Source: Massilia sp. (GTDB lineage: Bacteria; Pseudomonadota; Gammaproteobacteria; Burkholderiales; Burkholderiaceae_D). From it: a stretch of DNA of 64,000 nucleotides. Every line of letters begins with the position of its first letter. Position 1 is the first letter of the stretch. The notes under the pieces are model-generated. The model saw only the letters and a program-made list of their open reading frames with translations. It had not been told where the DNA came from and made no database searches. Below are positions 1 through 8,269 of the stretch, piece by piece. The stretch lies in the NCBI GenBank assembly GCA_025359245.1, contig JANYGW010000144.1:1-64000 (forward strand), given 5' to 3'. A program made the translations under genes and the position numbers.

Positions 1-44
1 CGGCCTGATCGACGCGGCTCGCGCACGGAGCTGACTGACACAAG

Positions 45-75
45 AAAAAAGGCCTGAAGATCGCTCTTCAGGCCT
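45..75 (-). terminator. Intrinsic terminator of tRNA-Arg copy 1
   Basis: Perfect stem GGCCTGAAGA-tcgc-TCTTCAGGCC followed on the minus strand by a run of T (aaaaaa at 45-50 on +). Confidence 0.85.
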
Positions 76-92
76 TTCGTCTTACGAATGGT

Positions 93-169
93 TGGTGCGG
101 CTGGCAGGAATTGAACCCACGACCCCTTGGTTCGTAGCCAAGTACTCTATCCAACTGAGCTACAGCCGC
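93..169 (-). tRNA. tRNA-Arg (anticodon ACG), CCA encoded
   Basis: Reverse complement GCGGCTGTAGCTCAGTTGGATAGAGTACTTGGCTACGAACCAAGGGGTCGTGGGTTCAATTCCTGCCAGCCGCACCA; cloverleaf arms visible, anticodon loop CTACGAA. Confidence 0.96.
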
Positions 170-212
170 GACGAGCCAGATTATAGCAGCAGTTGCCGGT
201 TCCGCCAAGCGG

Positions 213-1211
213 CTAGCTGCGCAGGCCGAAGCGGCTGCGGTATTCGCGCGGCGTGACATCGGTCCAGCGCTTGAACACCTTGCTGAAAGTCGACACGTTT
301 TCATAACCGCAGCGGGCGGTGATGTCCTCGAGCGACAGCATCGACGACTCCAGCAGGCTCTTGGCGCGTTCGACCCGCAATTGCTGGGTGTACTGGATCG
401 GGCTCAGGCCGACCGCCTTCTGGAAGCGGCGCAGCAGCGTGCGCGCGCTGGTGTGGCAGTGTTCGGACAGCTGCGCCATGTTCCAGTCCTGGTCCATGTG
501 CGCGTTGAGCCAGCGGCGCGCCCGTTCGATCATCGCGTGGCCATTGCCCTGGGCGACGGCGGCCGCCACGTACGGACTCTGGCTGGAGCGGTTGCTGTCG
601 GCCACCAGCATCTTGGCCGTAATCTGGCGCAGCTCCTCGCTGGCGAAATGGGTCACCAGCCACAGCGCCATATCGATGTAGGCGGTCACGCCGCCGGACG
701 ACAGGAACGGCCCGTCGTGCACGATCAGGGCCTCGGTGTCGAGCTGCACGGCGGGGAACAGCTTGCGGAATTTCGCGTTCAGCCACCAGCTGGTGGTGGC
801 GCGCCGGCCATCGAGCAGGCCCGTGCGCGCGACCAGGAAAGTGCTTGAGCAGTTCGACGCGAGCAGGCGGCCGCTCTGCGCAAACTGGCGTATCAGCTCC
901 TGCTCCGGCGCCAGCTGCTTGAGAACCTGCGCCAGGTGGTCCAGGTTGTCATGCTCGACCCCGGGCACGATCAGCGCATCGATACGCTGGTCCATGGGCA
1001 CGGTCGGAAAGCGCAGGCCGGCGCCGGTCGTGACGAACTCGCCGCGCGCGCCGATCCAGTGGACCTCGAAGCGCAGGTGCTCGGCGGCGGGGCGGAACAG
1101 CACCATCGTGTTGGCAATGTTCAGCACGTCCATCGGCGCCACCGCGCAGCTTTGCAGGCAGCCGGGAAACACGAGTATGCCGATGTGGAAGGTGGTCAGC
1201 GGTGGATTCAT
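213..1211 (-). CDS. GlxA-type transcriptional regulator (DJ-1/PfpI domain + AraC HTH)
   Basis: MNPPLTTFHIGILVFPGCLQ...; N-terminal amidase-like domain and C-terminal AraC motif (GYENVSTFSKVFKRWTDVTPREYRSRF). Start chosen inside the longer ORF. Confidence 0.9.
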   Translation of the reverse strand: MNPPLTTFHIGILVFPGCLQSCAVAPMDVLNIANTMVLFRPAAEHLRFEVHWIGARGEFVTTGAGLRFPTVPMDQRIDALIVPGVEHDNLDHLAQVLKQLAPEQELIRQFAQSGRLLASNCSSTFLVARTGLLDGRRATTSWWLNAKFRKLFPAVQLDTEALIVHDGPFLSSGGVTAYIDMALWLVTHFASEELRQITAKMLVADSNRSSQSPYVAAAVAQGNGHAMIERARRWLNAHMDQDWNMAQLSEHCHTSARTLLRRFQKAVGLSPIQYTQQLRVERAKSLLESSMLSLEDITARCGYENVSTFSKVFKRWTDVTPREYRSRFGLRS

Positions 1212-1316
1212 TTGACCGATTAGATCATATTTTTGTCGATTCCGCCACTGGCTGGCCCGGATCGCGCTGCCCATAATGGCCCCATTGCGCACTGCCGCGC
1301 GTTGAAAGGAATCGAC

Positions 1317-1430
1317 ATGATTGCCATCGCACTGATCGCGGCCGCCGCCGCGGCCATCTGGCTGGGCCTGACCCTGCACACCCTGTCGCGCAGCTTGCCG
1401 CAGGATAACGACGCCATGATTTTTTTCTAG
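1317..1430 (+). CDS. Putative 37-aa single-TM small protein
   Basis: MIAIALIAAAAAAIWLGLTLHTLSRSLPQDNDAMIFF; AAAGGA Shine-Dalgarno-like sequence just upstream; ends 9 bp before the hydrolase ATG. Confidence 0.45.
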   Translation: MIAIALIAAAAAAIWLGLTLHTLSRSLPQDNDAMIFF

Positions 1431-1439
1431 AAGGGCAGC

Positions 1440-2369
1440 ATGGACATCAAACCACCCTTGGCCGCGCTGCCGCAGCTCCCCGCGGCACCCCGTTCGACGC
1501 TGGCATCGACCACCGCCCTGTACCGCAGCCTGCCCGGCGTCGGCCTGGTTCGCATCGGACTGGGGCTGGCCCAGCGCTGCTGGCCGGCGCTGGCGGTGCG
1601 CGCCGCCGGGCGCTTGTTCCTGACGCCGCTGCCGCCCAAGTGGCTGCAGCGCGGCGCGCAGGCGGGGCAGGGCTGGCGCATCGACAGCTGGCCGTTCGAG
1701 GATGCCAGTCTGGCCGTACATGGCCGATGGGGGCCGGACAACGCGTCGGTGGTGCTGCTGGTGCACGGCTGGGGCGGCCACGCGGGCCAGATGCGGCCGC
1801 TCGCCGAGGCGCTCGCCGCGCGCGGGCTGCGGCCGCTGATCGTCGAAATGCCGGGCCATGGCCACAGTGGCGGCATACGCAGCAGCCTGCCGCAATTTGC
1901 CCGCGCCATCGACTATGTCAGCAGCCGCCTGGCACAGCAGGGCGAACCGGTGCGGGCGCTGGTGGCCCATTCACTGGGCGCCACGGCGGCCGCGTACGCG
2001 GCCAGCCGCGGCCTGGGAATCGCGCGCCTGGTGCTGCTGGCGCCGGCCGCCTCGCCGCCGGCGTTTACCCGCTTGTTCGCGCAGGTGTTCGGCCTGTCCG
2101 AGCGCACCCGCGCGGCGATGCAGGCGCGCATCGAGGCGCGCGAAGCGATGCTGATGCCGCTGTGCGAAGCGGCGGCGGTGGGCGCGCGGATCGGCGTGGC
2201 GACGCTGGTGGTGCACGACCGCCACGACGCGATGAACCCGTTCGGCGACGGCCAGGCCTATGCGGACGCGGTGCCGGGCGCGCAGCTGCTGGCCACCGAA
2301 GGGCTCGGGCACCGCAAGATACTGAAGGATGCGCGCGTGCTCGACGCCGTGGCCGGGTTCGCCAAATAA
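1440..2369 (+). CDS. Alpha/beta hydrolase
   Basis: LLVHGWGGHAGQM, nucleophile elbow VAHSLGATAA, VVHDRHD, GLGHRKI motifs. Confidence 0.88.
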   Translation: MDIKPPLAALPQLPAAPRSTLASTTALYRSLPGVGLVRIGLGLAQRCWPALAVRAAGRLFLTPLPPKWLQRGAQAGQGWRIDSWPFEDASLAVHGRWGPDNASVVLLVHGWGGHAGQMRPLAEALAARGLRPLIVEMPGHGHSGGIRSSLPQFARAIDYVSSRLAQQGEPVRALVAHSLGATAAAYAASRGLGIARLVLLAPAASPPAFTRLFAQVFGLSERTRAAMQARIEAREAMLMPLCEAAAVGARIGVATLVVHDRHDAMNPFGDGQAYADAVPGAQLLATEGLGHRKILKDARVLDAVAGFAK

Positions 2370-2410
2370 GCCGGGGGCAGGCGGGCCGTCTGAGCCCGGT
2401 TTTGGCAAGG

Positions 2411-2441
2411 AAAAAAGGCCTGAAGATCGCTCTTCAGGCCT
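2411..2441 (-). terminator. Intrinsic terminator of tRNA-Arg copy 2
   Basis: Same stem-loop and T-tract as at 45-75. Confidence 0.85.
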
Positions 2442-2457
2442 TTCGTCTTACGAATTT

Positions 2458-2534
2458 TGGTGCGGCTGGCAGGAATTGAACCCACGACCCCTTGGTTCGT
2501 AGCCAAGTACTCTATCCAACTGAGCTACAGCCGC
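2458..2534 (-). tRNA. tRNA-Arg (anticodon ACG), second identical copy
   Basis: Sequence identical to the tRNA at 93-169, with its own TATAAT-like -10 upstream (attatagcag on +). Confidence 0.96.
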
Positions 2535-2741
2535 GAAAAACAGCATTATAGCAGCTTTGCTTTATTTTCGGAAGGGCAAATATTCTGGCCTCCTTCGCTA
2601 AAACCCCGTTGCTACCTTCTGCGGACAGCTTGCCATCCGCGAAGAGACAGCATTGTAGGGGCGCGGCCGGCATTGGTCAAGGCCTTGAATGCACCAATTT
2701 CCCCTACAATGGTTTCACTCCCACTTCCGCCAAAGGCGCGC

Positions 2742-3893
2742 ATGAGCATCATCACGACGATCGAGGACCTGCGCCAGTTGGCCAAGCGGCGCGTGCCGCG
2801 CATGTTCTACGACTATGCCGACGCCGGATCCTGGACCGAATCGACCTACCGCGCCAACAGCGACGATTTCGCGAAGATCAAGTTCCGCCAGCGCGTGGCG
2901 GTCAACCTGGCCGATCGCACGCTGCGTTCGACCATGGTCGGGCAGGCGGTGGCGATGCCGGTCGCGCTTGCGCCCACCGGCCTGACCGGCATGCAGCACG
3001 CCGACGGCGAAATCCTGGCCGCGCGCGCCGCCGAACGGTTCGGCGTGCCGTTCACGCTCTCGACCATGAGCATCTGCTCGATCGAAGACGTGGCCGCGCA
3101 CACCGGCAAGCCGTTCTGGTTCCAGCTGTACGTGATGAAGGACCGCGATTTCATCAACCGCCTGATCGACCGCGCCAAGGCCGCCAATTGCTCGGCGCTG
3201 GTGCTCACGCTCGACCTGCAGGTGCTTGGGCAGCGCCACAAGGACATCCGTAACGGCCTGTCGGCGCCGCCCAAAATGACGCTGGCCACGATCGCCAACC
3301 TGATGACCAAGCCGCGCTGGGGCCTGGGCATGCTGCGCACGCGCCGCCATGGCTTCGGCAATATCGTCGGCCACGCCAAGGATGTGTCGGACATGTCGTC
3401 GCTGTCGGCCTGGACCCAGCAGCAGTTCGACCCGGCGCTGTCGTGGGACGACGTGCAGTGGATCAAGCAGCGCTGGGGCGGCAAGTTGATCATCAAGGGC
3501 ATCATGGATCCGGACGATGCGCGCCTGGCCCTAAACTCCGGCGCCGATGCGCTGATCGTGTCCAACCACGGCGGGCGCCAGCTCGATGGCGCGCAGTCGA
3601 GCATCGAGGCGCTGCCGCCGATCGTCGCCGCGGTCGGCAAGCAGATCGAGGTCCACATGGACGGCGGCATCCGCTGCGGCCAGGACGTGATCCGCGCGCT
3701 GGCGCTGGGCGCCAAGGGCGTCTACATCGGACGGCCGTTCCTGTACGGACTGGGCGCGATGGGCGAGGCCGGCGTGACCAAATGCCTGGACATCATCCGC
3801 AACGAACTCGATTTGACGATGGCCTTTTGCGGCCTGCGCGACGTCAACGATGTGGACCGCCGCATCCTGCTGCCGGAAACCTGCCCGCGCTAG
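2742..3893 (+). CDS. lldD: FMN-dependent alpha-hydroxy acid dehydrogenase (L-lactate dehydrogenase LldD-like)
   Basis: LVLTLDLQVLGQRHKDIRNG, LIIKGIMDPDDARLALNSGADALIVSNHGGRQLDGA, GAKGVYIGRPFLYGL motifs. Confidence 0.85.
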   Translation: MSIITTIEDLRQLAKRRVPRMFYDYADAGSWTESTYRANSDDFAKIKFRQRVAVNLADRTLRSTMVGQAVAMPVALAPTGLTGMQHADGEILAARAAERFGVPFTLSTMSICSIEDVAAHTGKPFWFQLYVMKDRDFINRLIDRAKAANCSALVLTLDLQVLGQRHKDIRNGLSAPPKMTLATIANLMTKPRWGLGMLRTRRHGFGNIVGHAKDVSDMSSLSAWTQQQFDPALSWDDVQWIKQRWGGKLIIKGIMDPDDARLALNSGADALIVSNHGGRQLDGAQSSIEALPPIVAAVGKQIEVHMDGGIRCGQDVIRALALGAKGVYIGRPFLYGLGAMGEAGVTKCLDIIRNELDLTMAFCGLRDVNDVDRRILLPETCPR

Positions 3894-4831
3894 ACGACGT
3901 TGAGCGGCGCCCCTGCCGCGAAGGCTTCGATATTATCGACCAGCATATCGGCCAGCGTCTGCATCGCGCCCGCGCTGGCCCACGCCACGTGCGGCGTGAG
4001 GATGAAGTTGGGCAGCGGCTGCAGCAGCGGGTTGCCCGGCTCGGGCGGCTCCCTGGTCAGCACGTCGAAGCCGGCGCCGCCGATCACGCCATCCTTCAAG
4101 GCCTGCGCCAGCGCCGCTTCGTCGACCAGGCCGCCGCGCGCGGTGTTGATCAACAATGCGCTGCGCTTCATGCTCGCCAGTTCGGCCGCGCCGATCATGT
4201 TGCGCGTGTGTTCGTCGAGCGGCAGGTGCAGGCTCACCACGTCCGAGGTGCGCAGCAAGGCGTCCAGCGGCAGTTCGGTGACGCCGGGATCATTGGCCGG
4301 CGAGCGCGATGTCACGCACACCTGCATGCCGAACGCGCGCCCAATCTGCGCCACCTTGCGTCCCAGCGCGCCATAGCCGACGATGCCGAGCCGGCTGCCG
4401 GCCAGGTCGGCGATCGGATGGTCGAGCAGGCAAAAGCGATTCGACTGCTGCCACCGGCCCGCGTCGACATCGGCGGCATAGGCGCGCAGCTGGCGGCGCA
4501 GGGCCAGCATCAGCGTGAACACATGCTCGGGCACCGACACGAGCGAATAATTACGGATGTTCGACACCACGATGCCGCGCGCGCGGCAGGCGTCGAGGTC
4601 GACATTATTCGTGCCTGTGGCTGAAATGGCGATCATTTTCAAGCCAGGCAATTGCGCGATGTCGGCCGCGCTGATGACGACCTTGTTGGTGATGGCGATG
4701 GTCGCCCCGCGCAGCCGTGCGGCCACGTCAGCGCTCCCGGTGGCGGCGTAGTCGGTCCATTCGTGCGCGCAGGCCGGGCGCCGCACCTGCGCCTGCAGGC
4801 TGTCGCGGTCGAGGAAAACGATGTTGTGCAT
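3890..4831 (-). CDS. D-2-hydroxyacid dehydrogenase (NAD-binding)
   Basis: MHNIVFLDRDSLQ...; LGIVGYGALGRKVAQ Rossmann motif, LINTARGGLVDEAAL, LTPHVAW. Confidence 0.9.
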   Translation of the reverse strand: MHNIVFLDRDSLQAQVRRPACAHEWTDYAATGSADVAARLRGATIAITNKVVISAADIAQLPGLKMIAISATGTNNVDLDACRARGIVVSNIRNYSLVSVPEHVFTLMLALRRQLRAYAADVDAGRWQQSNRFCLLDHPIADLAGSRLGIVGYGALGRKVAQIGRAFGMQVCVTSRSPANDPGVTELPLDALLRTSDVVSLHLPLDEHTRNMIGAAELASMKRSALLINTARGGLVDEAALAQALKDGVIGGAGFDVLTREPPEPGNPLLQPLPNFILTPHVAWASAGAMQTLADMLVDNIEAFAAGAPLNVV

Positions 4832-4832
4832 G

Positions 4833-5756
4833 TCAGGCCTTTTTGGTTTGCAGTTGCAAGCGGGGATGGGTCGCATACAGGTCCGCCATCCATTCGACGA
4901 ACACCCGGACCTTGGCCGACAGGTGGCGGTTTTGCGGATACACGACGTTGATCGGCAGCGGCGTGCTGGTCCAGTCCTCCAGCGCCAGCTCCATCTGTCC
5001 GGACGCGAGCATCGGCTCGATCATGTAGCTGGCCATCTGGATCAGGCCCAGGCCCTGCAGGCCGGCCGCCATGTAGGCGGTCGAATCGTTGACCGCCAGG
5101 CTGGCCGGCGCCGGTATGAAAATCGTTTCGTCGCCGCGCACGTAGTCCCAGTCCAGCGTCTTGCCGGACTTGGACGAGAAGTAGTTGATGCAGCGGTGTT
5201 CGAGCAGGTCGCGCGGATGGGCCGGGCGCCCATGCCTGGCGAAGTACGCGGGCGTGGCGGCGGTGGCAAATTGCAGCACGCCGATGCGGCGCGCGATCAG
5301 CGCCGAATCGGGCAGGTTGCCGCCGCGGATGGCGCAGTCGACCCCTTCCTCGATCAGGTCGATCGGGCGGTCGCTGCAACCGAGGTCCAGCCGGATGTCC
5401 GGATAGCGTTCGAAAAAATCGTGCAGGGCAGGGATGATGATGTCGCTCGCCATGCCGGTCGAGACGTCCACCCGCAGCCGGCCGCTGGGCGAGGCGCGGT
5501 TGTTCGACAGCGATTCCTCGGCTTCGCGCACATCGGCCAGGATGCGCAGGCAGCGCTCGTAATAGGCGGCGCCGTCCGAGGTCACGCTGACCTGGCGCGT
5601 GGTGCGATGCAGCAATTTGACAGCCAGCGCCTGTTCGAGCGCCTGCACCAGCGTCGAGACGGTGGCCTTGGGCAGCTGCATGTTGTCGGCCGCGCGCGTA
5701 AAACCGCCGGCATCGACGACCTGGACGAAGACTTCCATTGCTTGCAATTTGTTCAT
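4833..5756 (-). CDS. LysR-family transcriptional regulator
   Basis: MNKLQAMEVFVQVVDAGGFTRAADNMQLPKATVSTLVQALEQALAVKLLHRTTRQVSVT N-terminal HTH. Confidence 0.93.
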   Translation of the reverse strand: MNKLQAMEVFVQVVDAGGFTRAADNMQLPKATVSTLVQALEQALAVKLLHRTTRQVSVTSDGAAYYERCLRILADVREAEESLSNNRASPSGRLRVDVSTGMASDIIIPALHDFFERYPDIRLDLGCSDRPIDLIEEGVDCAIRGGNLPDSALIARRIGVLQFATAATPAYFARHGRPAHPRDLLEHRCINYFSSKSGKTLDWDYVRGDETIFIPAPASLAVNDSTAYMAAGLQGLGLIQMASYMIEPMLASGQMELALEDWTSTPLPINVVYPQNRHLSAKVRVFVEWMADLYATHPRLQLQTKKA

Positions 5757-5766
5757 AACTCTCCTT

Positions 5767-5788
5767 ATTGTTCGGATTTCTGAACAAT
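5767..5788. promoter_or_regulatory. Candidate LysR operator
   Basis: Perfect 7-bp inverted repeat ATTGTTC-ggatttct-GAACAAT, 11 nt upstream of the LysR start. Confidence 0.5.
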
Positions 5789-5888
5789 CAATTCGCGCCA
5801 GCCATCTTTATCAGATTGTAGAACAAGTTTAAAGTGGCCGTACTGCATCAAAAGGTGTGGATGACAAGGGAAGGAAAGGGGTCTCGAC

Positions 5889-6083
5889 ATGCGTTATCAC
5901 AATGTTATCATCAGTTTGGTCAGCCTCGCGCTCGCCGCCGTGGTCGCCACCGGCACCTTGTCTTCCGGCCAGTTTCCGCAAGCGTCGCGCGCTGAAAGCG
6001 TCGGTTTTGATGCACTTGCACATGGCCTGTTGGACGATATCTTCAGCGTCGGCGCGCAGCCGGATACGGGACCGTCCCAATGA
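5889..6083 (+). CDS. Small hypothetical protein with signal-peptide-like N-terminus (64 aa)
   Basis: MRYHNVIISLVSLALAAVVATGTLSS...; stop overlaps the next gene's ATG (ATGA). Confidence 0.5.
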   Translation: MRYHNVIISLVSLALAAVVATGTLSSGQFPQASRAESVGFDALAHGLLDDIFSVGAQPDTGPSQ

Positions 6084-6925
6084 GCGGCGCACTCAATCCG
6101 GTCGCGCTCAACATCCGCAACCTGGAAGTGGCCGGCGCCGCAGGGCCGCTGGCGGCCCGCCTGTACGCCGGCGGTGCGCCAGGCAGCAAGCGCGACGGCC
6201 TGATCGTGTTCTTCCACAGCGGCGGCTTCGTCGGCGGCGACCTGGACGAAGCAGACGAATTCCTGCGCCACCTGGCCAGCTGCTCGCTGCAGCAGCTGGT
6301 ACTGGCGTCATGCTACACGCTGGCCACCGAGCGGCCTTTCCCGGCCGCCGTCGAAGATGCGCATGCGGTGCTCAAGTGGGTCAAGAAGAACAAGGCAAAG
6401 CTGGGCTGGACCGGCAAGCGCCTGGTGGTGGCCGGCATCGAAGCGGGCGCCAACCTGGCGGCCGTGTCGGCGCTGATGGCGCGCGACCGCGGCGGCCCTG
6501 AACTGGCCGGCCAGATCCTGATCATGCCAATGCTCGATCCCGGCCTGTCGACCTGCTCGATGCGCGAAATCCCGGCCGATACCAGCCTGGCCTGCGTGGC
6601 CGACACCTGCGCGGCCAGCTATCGCGGCTACCTGCCGAATGCGGCCGACCGCAGCCATCCGTATGCGTCGCCGCTGCAATCGAGCCGGCTGAAAAACCTG
6701 CCGCCGGCACTCATCCTGTCGGCCGAAGACGATCCATTGCGCGACGAGGCTGAACACTACGGCGCCAAGCTGGCCAGCTGCGGCGTCACCACCACGATCA
6801 AGCGCCTCGAACCGGCGCCGCTGCAGGACGCGGCCGATCGCAACGACTGTGCCTGCAAGGCGGCCGCGCTGCATGAAATCGGCAGTTTCCTCGGCACCCT
6901 GGACGAAGCGCCCGTGCCCTCCTAG
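6080..6925 (+). CDS. Alpha/beta hydrolase (HSL-like fold)
   Basis: LIVFFHSGGFVGGDLDEADEFLRHLA resembles the HSL HGGG region; LPPALILSAEDDPLRDEAEHYGAKL. Nucleophile region GIEAGANLAA lacks the usual GxSxG. Confidence 0.75.
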   Translation: MSGALNPVALNIRNLEVAGAAGPLAARLYAGGAPGSKRDGLIVFFHSGGFVGGDLDEADEFLRHLASCSLQQLVLASCYTLATERPFPAAVEDAHAVLKWVKKNKAKLGWTGKRLVVAGIEAGANLAAVSALMARDRGGPELAGQILIMPMLDPGLSTCSMREIPADTSLACVADTCAASYRGYLPNAADRSHPYASPLQSSRLKNLPPALILSAEDDPLRDEAEHYGAKLASCGVTTTIKRLEPAPLQDAADRNDCACKAAALHEIGSFLGTLDEAPVPS

Positions 6926-7071
6926 CCGTATCCCTACACCCACCGTTAACACCGTGCAGCTGCGCTGAGCTCACCCTCGCCGCAGCGTACGGACCCTTTT
7001 CGCCGTTTTGCTGGACAGCGGGCCGTTGGCCGCCTGAGTTATTACTAATTTTCACTAAAAAGAGGAAAGTC

Positions 7072-8265
7072 ATGAAAATATCTAATTTATTTCCCCGGCC
7101 GCTGGTAGCGGCAATGGCTCTGGCGGGACTGGCGGCGTTCGCGCTGTCGGGTTGCGATGAAAGCAAGGCGGCCGGCGCGCAGGCGCCGCAAGGTCCCCCG
7201 ATCACGGCGGCGACCGTGATCGAACGCTCGATCAATGAAACCCAGGAGTTTTCCGGCCGGCTCGAAGCGGTCGAGCACGTGGACATCCGCGCCCGCGTCG
7301 GCGGCTTCATCACCTCGGTCAATTTCAAGCCGGGCAGCCTGGTCAGGAAGGGCGACGTGCTGTTCGTGATCGACGCCCGTCCGTTCCAGGCCGAGGCGGC
7401 GCGCGCCGAAGCGGCCGCCGCTTCGGCCCGCGCCCGCGCCGACCTGGCCAAGCTGGAACTGGCGCGCGCCGAACGCCTGCTGGGCGACAAAGCCATCGCC
7501 CAGCGCGAATTCGACGAGAAGGCCTCGGGCCTGAAAGAACTCGACGCCAATGTGCGCGCGGCCCAGGCCTCGCTCGACGCGGCGCGCCTGAACCTGGCCT
7601 ACACGCGCGTGCTCTCGCCGATCGACGGACGCGTCTCGAAAGCGGAAGTCACCACCGGCAACCTGGTCGACGGCGCCGTGGTGCTGACGTCGGTGGTGTC
7701 GAACAATCCGATCTACGCCACCTTCGACGGCGATGAAGATACCTACCTGCGGGTTGCGCGCGTGTCGCAAAAAGGCGCGCCGGTCGCAGTCAAGGTCGGA
7801 CTGGCCAACGAAGCGGGCTTCCCGCACCAGGGCAAGCTCGAATTCGTCGACAACCAGCTCGACGCGAAAACCGGCAGTGTGCGCATGCGCGCTACCTTCG
7901 ACAACAGCGACAACCTGCTGGTGCCCGGCCTGTTCGCCCGCGTGCAATTAAGCGGCAGCGACAGCGCCCAAACCCGCGCCATCCTGATCAGCGACCGCGC
8001 CGTCGGCACCGACCAGAACCGCAAGTTCGTCTATGTGGTCAAGGCCGACAGCACCGCCGAATACCGCAACGTCACGCTCGGCCCGGTCTTCGACGGCCTG
8101 CGCATCGTCCGCGACGGCATCAAGCCGGGCGAGAAGATCGTCGTCAATGGCCTGCAGCGCGTGCAGCCGGGCGCGCCGGTGACGGCGCAATTGGTGGCGA
8201 TGGATGGCGACGGCAAACCGAAACAAGACGTGAAACTGGCTGCGGCAGCGCTGGCCAAGGAGTAA
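7072..8265 (+). CDS. RND efflux periplasmic adaptor (MFP)
   Basis: Lipoprotein-like N-terminus (LSGCDES), EVRARVGGFI-like VDIRARVGGFITSV, LAYTRVLSPIDGRVSKAEVTTGNLV. Confidence 0.92.
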   Translation: MKISNLFPRPLVAAMALAGLAAFALSGCDESKAAGAQAPQGPPITAATVIERSINETQEFSGRLEAVEHVDIRARVGGFITSVNFKPGSLVRKGDVLFVIDARPFQAEAARAEAAAASARARADLAKLELARAERLLGDKAIAQREFDEKASGLKELDANVRAAQASLDAARLNLAYTRVLSPIDGRVSKAEVTTGNLVDGAVVLTSVVSNNPIYATFDGDEDTYLRVARVSQKGAPVAVKVGLANEAGFPHQGKLEFVDNQLDAKTGSVRMRATFDNSDNLLVPGLFARVQLSGSDSAQTRAILISDRAVGTDQNRKFVYVVKADSTAEYRNVTLGPVFDGLRIVRDGIKPGEKIVVNGLQRVQPGAPVTAQLVAMDGDGKPKQDVKLAAAALAKE

Positions 8266-8269
8266 GAGC

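Noticed and set aside
213-1970. 585-aa ORF including region upstream of the AraC regulator
   Set aside because: The N-terminal 250 residues are antisense to the alpha/beta hydrolase; the true start is most likely at 1211.
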